Assembly (NCBI GenBank): GCA_029238315.1
Contig: JAQWGI010000015.1
Location: 1 to 64,000 of the forward strand
Reading direction: 5' to 3'
Length of the DNA: 64,000 nt
From: Polaribacter sp.
GTDB taxonomy: Bacteria > Bacteroidota > Bacteroidia > Flavobacteriales > Flavobacteriaceae
Of the stretch, positions 24,442 through 33,699 are shown in pieces. The notes under the pieces are model-generated. The model ran no database searches and had not been told where the DNA came from. It saw only the letters and a program-made list of their open reading frames with translations. Position numbers and translations under genes: made by a program. Each line of letters starts with the position of its first letter. Within the stretch, counting starts at the first letter, position 1.

Positions 24442-25803
24442 TTAATTTTCTTTTCTAATTTCAAATCTTCCACCGACATTTTCCCAATGCAGGTTGTCAA
24501 GAAATTCAATATAGTTAGAGCCGTCCCATGCCCATGAGTTCACATCCCCAGGCACCAAGTCATAATCCCCGTCACTATCAATGTCTATTGAGTAAAATCT
24601 ATAAAAATGGGAAAAATTTTCTCCATTATCATAACATGTATTACAATCACGTTCAGTTACATCCGTAAACGTTAAATCTCCATTATTTTGAAAAATATTT
24701 ACAATAAAACCACGGTAATTATCAGTAGATGTTGTTATTAAATCTATGTCTCCATCATTATCATAATCGGTAAATGAAGATCCAAGGAAAATTTGATTAA
24801 CATTTAAATAATTAGAATCTGATACTATTGTCATATTTTTTGTGTTAAACTTACCAGAATCACTTCCCCAAAGAATAACAATCTCTCCATAATAGTCACT
24901 TAAATCTTCATTCCCCGTTGGTTCAAAGTTTCCAAAATTATATCCAGTTACAATATCAAGATATCCGTCTTTGTTAAAATCAAATAAATTATAGACAGTA
25001 ACTCCCCAGCCCCAATTGAATCGAGATTCTAACTCTGATTGATTTTCTAAAAGATTTTCCTCTGTAAAATTGCCAGAACCATCATTTATTAAAATTTTAG
25101 GAAAATTTTGATTTGGACTTTGATTAGTCGCCCCTATTTTCCATTTTATTAAATCAATATCTCCATCATTGTCAACGTCCCCAGTACTTCCGTTATGAAA
25201 ATCGTAGCCAGTAAAGTTTAATTGCCTTTCCATGAGGTTAAGATTTGAATCAATATCTAATATCGTTACATCTTTTGATTGAAACATTGAGCCTTCATGT
25301 CTATTAAAATTATAAACTATAATTTCAAAGTCACCGTCACCATTAATATCATTTAATTCCCAATCACCTGCAACCCATCTAAGATTAGTTTCATAGTATT
25401 TTATATCCCCTCCATTAAAGAAATCACTCTGTACAGCAAATATGCCTGTCTGATATCCAAAGGATGGAATACCACATTGAGCAGAATGATATTGAAAACC
25501 TACAGAATCTAGATACCCATCATTATTAAAGTCATAAGTGATTTGATCACTGGTAGAAAATGGATAAGAAGAACATTGGTCTTTTTCATAACTTAAACTT
25601 CTTGCAATGCTATCGGTTGTGTATTTATAAAAGTTATTTTGATTATTGAAATAACCTGTTGTTTCATTAATTGAGGAGTATCGTTCTGATTTAGAAACAA
25701 AACGAGAATTAGTAGAGCTATTATCAGTGTCTGTAGGTGCTAAACTTTCTTTATCACACGAAGCAAATAAAATAACAATAAATATAATTTTAATAAATTT
25801 CAT
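24442..25803 (-). CDS. FG-GAP/VCBS-repeat lipoprotein
   Basis: 453 residues from ATG 25803 (MKFIKIIFIVILFASC), which gives a proper signal with lipobox FASC (Cys16); an ATG at 25899 would put 32 residues before the signal and is rejected. At least six calcium-binding loops of the FG-GAP/VCBS type are spaced along the protein: DFNNDGYLD, DINGDGDFE, DVDNDGDID, DFNKDGYLD, DYDNDGDID and DIDSDGDYD. These build a beta-propeller on the cell surface and usually bind ligands or other proteins; no enzyme domain is present and no T9SS tail is seen. It is isolated between two long AT-rich gaps, which suggests an accessory gene. Confidence 0.88.
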   Translation of the reverse strand: MKFIKIIFIVILFASCDKESLAPTDTDNSSTNSRFVSKSERYSSINETTGYFNNQNNFYKYTTDSIARSLSYEKDQCSSYPFSTSDQITYDFNNDGYLDSVGFQYHSAQCGIPSFGYQTGIFAVQSDFFNGGDIKYYETNLRWVAGDWELNDINGDGDFEIIVYNFNRHEGSMFQSKDVTILDIDSNLNLMERQLNFTGYDFHNGSTGDVDNDGDIDLIKWKIGATNQSPNQNFPKILINDGSGNFTEENLLENQSELESRFNWGWGVTVYNLFDFNKDGYLDIVTGYNFGNFEPTGNEDLSDYYGEIVILWGSDSGKFNTKNMTIVSDSNYLNVNQIFLGSSFTDYDNDGDIDLITTSTDNYRGFIVNIFQNNGDLTFTDVTERDCNTCYDNGENFSHFYRFYSIDIDSDGDYDLVPGDVNSWAWDGSNYIEFLDNLHWENVGGRFEIRKEN

Positions 25804-26351
25804 CGAAATGATTTTTTTAAAGATGATTGGGTTTGATTTTATGAACACCTTACATACGTTAGAGTATAGATTAATAGATTTAGTAATTACTTTTTTCATG
25901 TTTTAGCATTTTTTAAATTATAGAAATATGTTAAATAATACTAATCCTTATTTACATATTATAACCACATAAATGAATATTGGGTTTTGATAGTTCTGTT
26001 AAATCACCTTAAAATAATTGGTTCAACTTTTCTTTTTCTTTAAAGTAATATTCCCTTATTGATTTTAAAAGTACTTGTTTGAAGTATTTTTTTTACCAAA
26101 AGATAGTTGTAATATATTGTTATGTTTTTTTAAGTTAATTTTTATTTAAATTCATATAAGAAGTTGATGTAATTTAATAAAATTATAAAAAGTTAGGAGT
26201 AACCAATCCGTGAGATGTGAAATTAACACGACCTAAGTAGTTGTATCAAGAATCTAAAACTTAAAATTGATTTTCGAAAAAGCCAACAAAATTTATCATC
26301 CCAATGGAATAAACAAAAAGGATGGGGTAGCTATACAGTATATAAAGAAAT
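25804..26351. other. Long AT-rich intergenic region upstream of the FG-GAP lipoprotein gene
   Basis: 548 bases without a supportable gene. Very AT-rich. The promoter of the FG-GAP gene should be here, but no clear TAnnTTTG box at a sensible distance was found. A plus-strand open stretch from about 26224 to the terminator has no start codon. Confidence 0.6.
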
Positions 26352-26387
26352 AAAAAAGCCCGAGGTAAATTTACTTCGGGCTTTTTT
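26352..26387 (-). terminator. Terminator of the marC-oxidoreductase operon
   Basis: AAAAAAGCCCGAGGTAAA (26352-26369) pairs with 26370-26387 with one G-T pair. Read on the minus strand it ends in six Ts and overlaps the oxidoreductase stop codon. Confidence 0.88.
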
Positions 26388-26994
26388 ATATTTTATCATG
26401 AATTTTAGTGTGGTTTCCATCGTTCCAATCTGTAAGAATATCAGTTGCAACACTTGCGCCACTTCCTGCTGCGATTGCAAATTGGCTCCTCCAGCCAGCA
26501 ATTGTGCCACAGGCATATAATCCTTCTTTTATCAGATGATTAAAATTACGAAGCTGAACTCTGTCTTTAGCTGGATTTGCTCTCATATGTGGTTCTAAGT
26601 ACTGCATTAATCCTTCAATTAAAAAAGGTTTCGAATAGTTGAGGGCAATTACAACCTTACTAGAAAGGTAAATATTTTTGTTTGTGATAATTTTATATAA
26701 ACTATTTTCATTATCAAGAACAGCGGTTACTTTCTCTGTTTCTATTTGATGAACATGTGGGTATAATTCTGATAAATGTTTTTTTCCACTTTCTAGAATG
26801 TCTTTGCCCAAGGTGCTAGGTTCGAGGCCCAATACGTTCTTAAACAATGCATTTTGCAGGTGCGATGCTCTTTGGTTAATTATGATTCCTATGTTTTTAT
26901 CGGTAACAAACGGTTTGCTTTTTGCAGAACCTAAAACTAATGCACATTGCATTCCTGCAACACCACCTCCAATAATTAAAACATCAAAAACCAT
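26386..26994 (-). CDS. Short FAD-dependent oxidoreductase, thioredoxin-reductase-like
   Basis: 202 residues. The N-terminal FAD fingerprint VLIIGGGVAGMQCALVLGSAK and the C-terminal FAD segment GLYACGTIAGWRSQFAIAAGSGASVA are those of the thioredoxin-reductase family. True TrxB is about 310 residues; here the central NADPH-binding domain with its G-x-G-x-x-A and the redox C-x-x-C are both missing, and only two cysteines exist. The segment between (residues 30-145) is short. It may bind FAD only, or work with a partner. Its ATG directly follows the marC stop with no spacing, so the two are translated together. Function not assignable. Confidence 0.8.
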   Translation of the reverse strand: MVFDVLIIGGGVAGMQCALVLGSAKSKPFVTDKNIGIIINQRASHLQNALFKNVLGLEPSTLGKDILESGKKHLSELYPHVHQIETEKVTAVLDNENSLYKIITNKNIYLSSKVVIALNYSKPFLIEGLMQYLEPHMRANPAKDRVQLRNFNHLIKEGLYACGTIAGWRSQFAIAAGSGASVATDILTDWNDGNHTKIHDKI

Positions 26995-27579
26995 TTAAAT
27001 AAACAAAGCTTTTATATTTTGTGCAAACAATTTTACGGCTATTGCTAGTAAAATTACTCCAAACACTTTACGTATTATATTAATTCCGTTCTGACCTATA
27101 AACCGTTCAATTTTAGAAGAAGTTTTTAAAACCGCATAAATTACAATTACATTTAAAAGTACCGCTACAATAATATTTTCTATACTAAATTCTGCCCTTA
27201 AAGAAAGCAGTGTTGTTAAGCTACCAGGGCCAGCAATTAAAGGGAAAGCCAGCGGAAAAACAGAAGTGGTAATAGATGAAGAGCTATCATCATCTTTATA
27301 TAAGGTAATTCCTAGAATCATTTCTAAAGCAATAAAAAACAAGATAAATGCACCTGCAACTGCAAAAGAGTTTACATCAATGCCAATTAAATTTAGCAAG
27401 CTTTTTCCAACAAATAGAAATATAATCATTAAAACTCCTGCAATAATTGAGGCTTTTTCTGACTGTATATGACCTGATTTTTTACGTAAATCTATAATGA
27501 TAGGGATGTTTCCAACAATATCTATTACCGCAAACAATACCATAAATGCCGTGAAAATTTCTTTGATATTAAAATTCAT
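26995..27579 (-). CDS. MarC-family integral membrane protein
   Basis: 194 residues from ATG 27579 (MNFNIKEIFTAFMVLFAVID). Six hydrophobic helices, arranged as in the MarC/UPF0056 family: AFMVLFAVIDIVGNIPIIIDL, ASIIAGVLMIIFLFVGKSLLNLIGI, FAVAGAFILFFIALEMILGI, then VFPLAFPLIAGPGSLTTLLSL (the most conserved loop) and two more. The physiological role of MarC proteins is not settled; the old link with multiple antibiotic resistance has been withdrawn for the E. coli protein. Co-transcribed with the FAD oxidoreductase. Confidence 0.9.
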   Translation of the reverse strand: MNFNIKEIFTAFMVLFAVIDIVGNIPIIIDLRKKSGHIQSEKASIIAGVLMIIFLFVGKSLLNLIGIDVNSFAVAGAFILFFIALEMILGITLYKDDDSSSSITTSVFPLAFPLIAGPGSLTTLLSLRAEFSIENIIVAVLLNVIVIYAVLKTSSKIERFIGQNGINIIRKVFGVILLAIAVKLFAQNIKALFI

Positions 27580-27650
27580 AGAGATAATTTTTATTTTGGC
27601 AAAATTAGGCAAGTTCGTTTAATTTAAGACTAAAAACTCTAAAATAAATG

Positions 27651-27658
27651 TATTTTTG
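27651..27658 (+). promoter_or_regulatory. -7 box directly before the DUF3109 gene
   Basis: TATTTTTG, exact TAnnTTTG, ends four bases before ATG 27663, implying a leaderless or nearly leaderless mRNA. Confidence 0.5.
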
Positions 27659-27662
27659 TAGC

Positions 27663-28235
27663 ATGTTTCAACTAGGAAAAACTATTGTATCAGAAGATAT
27701 TATCGATAAAGATTTTGTATGCAACTTATCTGCATGCAAAGGTGCATGCTGTGTAGATGGTGACGCAGGCGCTCCTTTAGAAAAAGAAGAGACCAAGATT
27801 TTAGAAGAAATTTATCCAAAAATAAAACCTTTTTTAAGGCAAGAAGGAATTGATGTGATAGAGAAAGAAGGTACTTGGATAACGAGTGATTTTGGTGAGT
27901 TAGAAACCCCTTTAATTAACGGAGCAGATTGTGCTTATGTTATTTTTGACAAAAATAACACTGCATTGTGTGCAATTGAAGAAGCTTATAATCAGGGTGT
28001 TGTAAATTGGAAGAAACCTGTTTCATGTCATTTATATCCGGTAAGAGTAAGAGATTACAGCGAATTTTCTGCTGTAAATTATCATAAATGGGAAATCTGT
28101 GATGATGCTTGTGTGCTTGGTAAAGAATTACAAGTGCCTGTTTATAAATTTGTAAAGCAAGCTTTGGTTAGAAAGTTTGGAGAAGATTGGTATGAGGCCT
28201 TAGAAAAAATTGCTGAGAAGCACACAAAAAAATAA
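27663..28235 (+). CDS. DUF3109 family cysteine-rich protein
   Basis: 190 residues from ATG 27663; the promoter box just upstream rules against an earlier ATG. Matches family DUF3109, related to the YkgJ-type Fe/Zn-binding proteins. Eight or more cysteines in conserved settings: FVCNLSACKGACCVDGDAGAPLEKEE near the N-terminus, NGADCAYVIFDKNNTALCAIEEAY in the middle, and KPVSCHLYPVRV...WEICDDACVLGKE. These are presumably metal or cluster ligands. Cytoplasmic. Function unknown. Monocistronic, with a terminator at 28273. Confidence 0.9.
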   Translation: MFQLGKTIVSEDIIDKDFVCNLSACKGACCVDGDAGAPLEKEETKILEEIYPKIKPFLRQEGIDVIEKEGTWITSDFGELETPLINGADCAYVIFDKNNTALCAIEEAYNQGVVNWKKPVSCHLYPVRVRDYSEFSAVNYHKWEICDDACVLGKELQVPVYKFVKQALVRKFGEDWYEALEKIAEKHTKK

Positions 28236-28272
28236 TTCATTTCAACAACTTTAGTTCTCTTTTTTAAAAAAT

Positions 28273-28299
28273 GAACCCTAATTATAGGGTTCGTTTTTT
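28273..28299 (+). terminator. Rho-independent terminator after the DUF3109 gene
   Basis: GAACCCTA (28273-28280), loop ATTA, TAGGGTTC (28285-28292), followed by a T-run. Confidence 0.88.
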
Positions 28300-28711
28300 A
28301 GAATTTTACCAACCTCAATTTTGTTCTTTGTAGCAATCAATTTCAACAAAAACGGCCCTTTTTTTAGTAAAATAACGCAAAAAATAAAGTGCTTGTTTTT
28401 TTATAGAGAAAATAAAAAACACACTCCCAAAAAGAAACTTAAGAAGAGTATATTACTAATGATTCTTTTTTTTTACAAAGTCAGTGAAAATAGGGGTTTT
28501 AAAAAAAACAAAAAAATAAAATACTGTCTTACAGTGGTTTAAAAACCTTTTTTTAACATAAAAAAATACAGACATTTTCCTTTTTTGTTAAAAACTTCAA
28601 CTTTTTGTGAATAAGTATACCTTCGTTTTTTAAGCAAATTTTCCAATCTTTGTTAACGTCTTTTTCGACAAATAAACTCATTTTTTCAAAACAATTAATA
28701 TTTATACAACA
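28300..28711. other. Leader region of the nrdBA operon
   Basis: About 410 bases, extremely A/T-rich. It contains short dyads (ACTGT 28523-28527 with ACAGT 28531-28535; GGTTT 28536-28540 with AAACC 28543-28547) and a promoter-like TACCTTCG at 28618-28625. No sequence close to the bacterial NrdR box was found. An open frame of 73 codons at 28321 is low-complexity and not believed. Confidence 0.5.
28618..28625 (+). promoter_or_regulatory. Putative -7 box for nrdBA
   Basis: TACCTTCG, one base off TAnnTTTG, about 87 bases before the nrdB ATG, which would leave a leader of roughly 80 bases. Confidence 0.35.
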
Positions 28712-29683
28712 ATGTCAGCAATAGAACCAATTTTACAGCCAAATGACAACCGATTTGTAATTTTTCCAATTCAACATGATGATTTATGGGATTGGTATAA
28801 AAAACAACAAGCTTGTATTTGGACCGCAGAAGAAATCGATTTACATGCAGATATTATAGATTGGAATGATAAGTTAACGAACGATGAGCGCTACTTTATC
28901 AAACATATATTAGCTTTTTTTGCAGCTTCAGATGGAATTGTAAACGAAAATTTGGCTGAAAACTTTGTAAATGAAGTACAGTATTCAGAAGCAAAGTTCT
29001 TTTATGGTTTTCAAATTATGATGGAAAACATTCACTCAGAAACCTATTCTTTGTTAATTGATACGTATGTGAAAGACGAGATTGAAAAAGACAAGCTTTT
29101 TAAAGCAATTGAAAACTTTCCAGCTATTAAGATGAAAGCAGATTGGGCTTTAAAATGGATAGAATCTGATTCTTTTGCAGAACGCTTGATTGCTTTTGCA
29201 GCGGTAGAAGGAATTTTCTTTTCAGGAGCTTTTTGTTCTATTTTCTGGTTAAAGAAAAGAGGGTTGTTGCCTGGATTAACATTTTCTAATGAGCTTATCT
29301 CAAGAGATGAAGGGATGCATTGTGATTTTGCAGTTCACTTACACAACAACCACATCATTAATAAAGTGCCAAAAGAACGAATTAAAGAAATCATCACAGA
29401 TGCTTTAGATATTGAGCGTGAGTTCATTACAGAATCTTTGCCTGTTAGTTTAATTGGAATGAATGCCAAGTTAATGACAGAGTACTTAGAGTTTGTTGCA
29501 GATAGATTATTGGGCGAATTCAATTGCGAAAAAGTATACAACACTTCAAATCCATTCGATTTTATGGAAATGATTTCTTTAGAAGGGAAAACAAATTTCT
29601 TTGAAAAAAGAGTCTCAGAATACCAGAAAGCAGGTGTTAAATCAGGAGGAACAGGAAACATTAGCTTTGATTCAGATTTCTAA
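28712..29683 (+). CDS. nrdB: Ribonucleotide reductase class Ia, small (radical) subunit
   Basis: 323 residues. R2 subunit that holds the di-iron centre and tyrosyl radical used by NrdA to make deoxyribonucleotides. It is of the eukaryote-like R2 type: [11 protein letters not shown] (metal ligand Asp43), then [12 protein letters not shown] with the E-x-x-H-x-x-x-Y arrangement (Glu105, His108, radical Tyr112), then [19 protein letters not shown] (Glu) and [15 protein letters not shown] (Glu and His). The tail [12 protein letters not shown] is the NrdA-binding peptide. Cytoplasmic. nrdA follows 80 bases later on the same strand; gene order B-A. Confidence 0.97.
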   Translation: MSAIEPILQPNDNRFVIFPIQHDDLWDWYKKQQACIWTAEEIDLHADIIDWNDKLTNDERYFIKHILAFFAASDGIVNENLAENFVNEVQYSEAKFFYGFQIMMENIHSETYSLLIDTYVKDEIEKDKLFKAIENFPAIKMKADWALKWIESDSFAERLIAFAAVEGIFFSGAFCSIFWLKKRGLLPGLTFSNELISRDEGMHCDFAVHLHNNHIINKVPKERIKEIITDALDIEREFITESLPVSLIGMNAKLMTEYLEFVADRLLGEFNCEKVYNTSNPFDFMEMISLEGKTNFFEKRVSEYQKAGVKSGGTGNISFDSDF

Positions 29684-29763
29684 AACAGAATAATAAAAAA
29701 ATAAATGTCAAAAAGTGGATGTTTTGACAGCTTAATAACCCCCAAATAAATTTCAATAAAACT

Positions 29764-32157
29764 ATGGATGTACTAAAAAGAGACGGCAAGAAAGAGCCAG
29801 TAATGTTTGACAAAATTACTGCTAGAGTAAAAAAAATGTGCTATGGATTAAACAAAATTGTTGATCCCGTTAAAGTTGCCATGCGTGTTATTGAAGGGTT
29901 ATATGATGGAGTTACCACTTCAGAATTAGACAACTTAGCTGCAGAAACTGCAGCTACAATGACAACAGCCCATCCAGATTATGCAAAATTAGCTGCAAGA
30001 ATCGCTGTTTCTAACTTACATAAAAACACAAAGAAATCGTTCTCAGAAACGATGGACGATTTGTATTATTATGTAAATCCACGCACAGATAAAAAAGCAC
30101 CATTGTTGGCAGATGATGTATATAAAATTATCAAAGACAACGCAGAAAAATTAGATTCTACTATTATTTATAATAGAGATTTTAATTATGATTATTTTGG
30201 TTTTAAAACATTAGAACGTTCATATTTATTAAAATTAAACGGTCAAATTGCAGAGCGTCCACAACACATGTTAATGCGTGTTTCTATTGGTATTCATAAA
30301 AATGATATTGATGAAGCAATTGCTACATATGAGTTAATGAGTAAAAAATATTTTACACACGCAACACCAACATTATTTAACGCCGGTACTCCAAAGCCAC
30401 AAATGTCTTCTTGTTTTTTATTACAAATGCAAGATGACAGTATTGAAGGGATTTACGATACATTACAACAAACTGCAAAGATTTCGCAATCTGCAGGAGG
30501 AATTGGTTTATCAATTCACAATGTAAGAGCAACTGGTTCTTACATCAGGGGAACAAACGGAACATCAAACGGAATTGTACCCATGTTAAAAGTATTTAAT
30601 GATACCGCTCGTTACGTAGATCAAGGAGGAGGAAAACGAAAAGGATCTTTTGCGATGTATTTAGAACCTTGGCATGCTGATATTTTTGATTTCTTGGATC
30701 TAAAAAAGAATCATGGAAAAGAAGAAATGCGTGCAAGAGATTTATTTTACGCAATGTGGATTCCAGATTTATTCATGAAAAGAGTTCAAGAAGATGGAGA
30801 ATGGACGTTGATGTGTCCAAATGAATGTCCGCATTTATTTGATTCTTACGGAGATGAATTCGAAAGATTATATGAAGGATACGAAGCGGCAGCAAAAGGA
30901 AGAAAAACAATTAAAGCGCGTGAGCTTTGGGAGAAAATCTTAGAATCTCAAATTGAGACAGGAACTCCTTATATGTTATATAAAGACGCAGTAAACCGTA
31001 AAACAAATCATAAGAATTTAGGAACTATTCGTTCTTCTAACTTATGTACAGAAATTATGGAATATACGGCAAATGATGAAGTTGCGGTTTGTAACTTAGC
31101 ATCAATTGCATTGCCAATGTTTGTTACAGAAAAAGAAAATGGAGAGAAATTCTTCAATCACAAAAAATTATTTGACGTAACTAAAAAGGTAACTCGTAAT
31201 TTAGATACCGTGATTGATATGAATTATTATCCTGTAAAAGAAGCAGAAAATTCTAACTTCCGTCATAGACCAGTTGGTTTAGGAATTCAAGGATTGGCTG
31301 ATACATTTATCAATTTACGTTTACCTTTTACATCAGAAGAAGCTAAAAAACTGAATCAAGATATTTTTGAAACTATGTATTTTGCTGCTGTTACTTCTTC
31401 TATGGAAATTGCAAAAGCAAAAGAGCCATATTCTACATTTAAAGGTTCGCCAATGTCAGAAGGAGAATTCCAATTTAACATGTGGGGAATTAAAGATGAT
31501 GAATTAAGCGGAAATTGGGATTGGGCAAAATTGCGTAAAAACGTAATCAAACACGGAGTTCGTAACTCGTTATTAGTTGCGCCAATGCCAACAGCATCCA
31601 CCTCACAAATTTTAGGAAATAACGAAGCGTTTGAACCTTATACCTCTAATATTTACACAAGAAGAGTTTTATCTGGTGAGTTTATCGTTGTAAACAAACA
31701 TTTATTAGAAGATTTAGTAGAATTAGGATTGTGGAATAACGATATGAAAGAAGATATTATGCGTGCCAACGGATCTATCCAACACATTGATGCAATTCCT
31801 ACAGAATTAAAAGAATTGTACAGAACAGTTTGGGAAATGAGTATGAAAGATATTATTGATATGGCGCGCCATAGAGGGTATTTTATCGATCAATCGCAAT
31901 CTTTAAACTTATTTATGCAAGATCCAGACTTTGGAAAATTAACATCAATGCATTTCTACGGATGGAAATCTGGATTGAAAACAGGAATGTATTACTTAAG
32001 AACAAAATCGGCAGTAAACGCAACACAGTTTACACTTTCTAAAGAAAAGAAAGCAGACGAAGTTGAAAAACCAATGTCTCCAGAAGAATTTAAAGCAATG
32101 GTTAGTGCATCTAAAAATGCCGGACCAGATGACGATTGCTTAATGTGTGGTTCTTAA
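29764..32157 (+). CDS. nrdA: Ribonucleotide reductase class Ia, large (catalytic) subunit
   Basis: 797 residues. Reduces ribonucleoside diphosphates, with the radical supplied by NrdB. In order: an ATP-cone allosteric domain (residues ~1-90, beginning [23 protein letters not shown]), the first redox cysteine in [11 protein letters not shown] near 220, the loop [14 protein letters not shown], catalytic NLCTEIMEY near 430 (thiyl-radical Cys), the radical-transfer tyrosines near the C-terminal part, and the C-terminal swinging pair [10 protein letters not shown] single complete ATP cone suggests normal dATP feedback. Followed by a strong terminator. Confidence 0.98.
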   Translation: MDVLKRDGKKEPVMFDKITARVKKMCYGLNKIVDPVKVAMRVIEGLYDGVTTSELDNLAAETAATMTTAHPDYAKLAARIAVSNLHKNTKKSFSETMDDLYYYVNPRTDKKAPLLADDVYKIIKDNAEKLDSTIIYNRDFNYDYFGFKTLERSYLLKLNGQIAERPQHMLMRVSIGIHKNDIDEAIATYELMSKKYFTHATPTLFNAGTPKPQMSSCFLLQMQDDSIEGIYDTLQQTAKISQSAGGIGLSIHNVRATGSYIRGTNGTSNGIVPMLKVFNDTARYVDQGGGKRKGSFAMYLEPWHADIFDFLDLKKNHGKEEMRARDLFYAMWIPDLFMKRVQEDGEWTLMCPNECPHLFDSYGDEFERLYEGYEAAAKGRKTIKARELWEKILESQIETGTPYMLYKDAVNRKTNHKNLGTIRSSNLCTEIMEYTANDEVAVCNLASIALPMFVTEKENGEKFFNHKKLFDVTKKVTRNLDTVIDMNYYPVKEAENSNFRHRPVGLGIQGLADTFINLRLPFTSEEAKKLNQDIFETMYFAAVTSSMEIAKAKEPYSTFKGSPMSEGEFQFNMWGIKDDELSGNWDWAKLRKNVIKHGVRNSLLVAPMPTASTSQILGNNEAFEPYTSNIYTRRVLSGEFIVVNKHLLEDLVELGLWNNDMKEDIMRANGSIQHIDAIPTELKELYRTVWEMSMKDIIDMARHRGYFIDQSQSLNLFMQDPDFGKLTSMHFYGWKSGLKTGMYYLRTKSAVNATQFTLSKEKKADEVEKPMSPEEFKAMVSASKNAGPDDDCLMCGS

Positions 32158-32199
32158 TTGAACTCAATAAGTTCTATGAAAAGTTAAATTAAAAGGATA

Positions 32200-32231
32200 A
32201 AAGAGAAGCAGCAATGCTTCTCTTTTTTTTT
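32200..32231 (+). terminator. Rho-independent terminator after nrdA
   Basis: AAAGAGAAGCA (32200-32210), loop GCAA, TGCTTCTCTTT (32215-32225), then more Ts. Confidence 0.93.
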
Positions 32232-32258
32232 GTCATTTCGAGTGGCGTCGAGAAATCT
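32232..32258. repeat. Dispersed repeat element, half copy
   Basis: GTCATTTCG followed by GTCGAGAAATCT corresponds to the left half of the elements at 8851-8930 and 60504-60579. It directly follows the nrdA terminator. Confidence 0.55.
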
Positions 32259-32316
32259 ATTTTGTAGCTTTACAAATCTTATAAATTAAAAGGTACTGAA
32301 CTAAATTCAGCAAAAT

Positions 32317-33657
32317 ATGAACTGGGAACAATTACTTTCTTTAAAACGATTTGGCGACACAGAAAAACGACCAAGAATTGCACAAGATGAAACTCGTTTG
32401 GGTTTTGATGTAGATTTCGATCGCATTATATTTTCATCAGCATTTAGAAGCTTACAAGACAAAACACAAGTAATTCCGTTGTCAGAAACAGATTTTGTGC
32501 ACACACGCCTAACACACAGCCTAGAGGTATCTGTTGTCGGGAGAAGCATTGGAAGACGTGTAGGAAAAGTATTGTTAGAACGTCATCCAAACTTAGTAGC
32601 ATTAGGTTATACTTTTAACGATTTTGGTGCCATTGTTGCTGCGGCTTCTGTAACACACGATATTGGAAATCCGCCTTTTGGTCATTCAGGAGAAAAGGCA
32701 ATCGGAGAATATTTCAAAACAGGAAACGGTTTAAAATTTAAAGAAGAACTTTCTGAAAAAGAGTATCAAGATTTAATTGATTTTGAAGGAAATGCCAACG
32801 GATTTAAAATATTAACCGAAACAAGACAAGGTGTTTCTGGCGGATTAAGATTGAGTTATGCAACACTTGGTGCATTTTTAAAATATCCAAAAGAATCACT
32901 ACCTAAAAAACCATCCAACCATGTTGTCGATAAAAAATATGGTTTTTTTCAATCAGAAAAAGAAGCGTTTTTAGATGTAGCAAATGAACTAGGCTTGTCT
33001 AAAAAATCTAGCACAAACGATATTTCTTTTTACCGTCATCCATTGGCATATTTAGTAGAAGCTGCAGATGATATTTGTTATACAATTATCGATTTTGAAG
33101 ACGGAATTAACCTAGGTTTAATTGATGAAGATTTTGCCTTAGAGTTTATGATTAAATTGGTAAAAGACACCATTGACACGAAAAAATACCATTCACTACA
33201 ACATAAAAAAGACAGAGTAAGTTACCTACGAGCTTTGGCAATTGGTGTTTTAATAAATGAAGCCGTGGCCATCTTTTTAGCAAATGAAGAAACCATTTTA
33301 AAAGGAGAATTTGATAAAGGATTGCTAGACCGATGCAAATATGAGGCTCAGATAAATGACATCATAAAAATTAGTATTGATAAGATTTATAACAGCAACG
33401 ATGTGGTAGAAAAAGAAGTTGCAGGGTATAAAATTATTGCAGACGTAATGGATGTATTTATTAACGCTCTTAACAATACCAATTTAGAAAATGCATCTAA
33501 TTATGACAAATTGGTCTTAAACCTTTTGCCAAATGAATACAAAGATTCTAGAGATAATGTTTATCAAAGAATCATGAAAATTTGTAGTTACGTTTCTAAA
33601 ATGTCTGATAGTTACGCTATTAGACTGCATAAGAAACTCAATGGAAATCTTATTTAA
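32317..33657 (+). CDS. dgt: Deoxyguanosinetriphosphate triphosphohydrolase
   Basis: 446 residues. HD-domain phosphohydrolase that splits dGTP (or other dNTPs) to nucleoside and triphosphate. Features: RIIFSSAFRSLQDKTQV near residue 36, the first HD histidine in HTRLTHSLEVS, the HD pair in THDIGNPPFGHSGE near 114, and FDFEGNANGFKILT-type substrate loop LIDFEGNANGF. A later EAADDICYTIIDFEDG carries the last metal Asp. Cytoplasmic. It follows the nrdBA operon, an apt place for an enzyme that controls dNTP pools, but has its own transcript (nrdA ends in a terminator). Confidence 0.94.
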   Translation: MNWEQLLSLKRFGDTEKRPRIAQDETRLGFDVDFDRIIFSSAFRSLQDKTQVIPLSETDFVHTRLTHSLEVSVVGRSIGRRVGKVLLERHPNLVALGYTFNDFGAIVAAASVTHDIGNPPFGHSGEKAIGEYFKTGNGLKFKEELSEKEYQDLIDFEGNANGFKILTETRQGVSGGLRLSYATLGAFLKYPKESLPKKPSNHVVDKKYGFFQSEKEAFLDVANELGLSKKSSTNDISFYRHPLAYLVEAADDICYTIIDFEDGINLGLIDEDFALEFMIKLVKDTIDTKKYHSLQHKKDRVSYLRALAIGVLINEAVAIFLANEETILKGEFDKGLLDRCKYEAQINDIIKISIDKIYNSNDVVEKEVAGYKIIADVMDVFINALNNTNLENASNYDKLVLNLLPNEYKDSRDNVYQRIMKICSYVSKMSDSYAIRLHKKLNGNLI

Positions 33658-33663
33658 TTTCAC

Positions 33664-33671
33664 TAACTTTG
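33664..33671 (+). promoter_or_regulatory. -7 box for the T9SS-secreted protein gene
   Basis: TAACTTTG followed by G, exact TAnnTTTG, 28 bases before ATG 33700. Confidence 0.6.
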
Positions 33672-33699
33672 GTCACAATCAAAAAATAAACAGCACAAC

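Noticed and set aside
24324..24509. 61-codon minus-strand frame overlapping the 3' end of the FG-GAP gene
   Set aside because: Overlaps a well-supported gene and ends in a different frame from the more protein-like sequence after it; treated as part of a possible remnant, not as a gene.
26224..26363. Open plus-strand stretch (contains QWNKQKGWGSYTVYKEIK) before the marC-operon terminator
   Set aside because: No start codon after the preceding stop, no family recognised and it runs into a terminator; possibly a remnant but not supportable.
28321..28542. 73-codon plus-strand frame upstream of nrdB
   Set aside because: Very Lys/Asn/Phe-rich product that only reflects A/T-rich DNA; no signal, motif or ribosome-binding site, and it lies in the nrdBA leader.
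28523..28547. Short dyads as candidate NrdR boxes for nrdBA
   Set aside because: ACTGT/ACAGT and GGTTT/AAACC do not fit the NrdR consensus (ACACwATATATwGTGT-like) and no paired boxes at helical spacing were seen.
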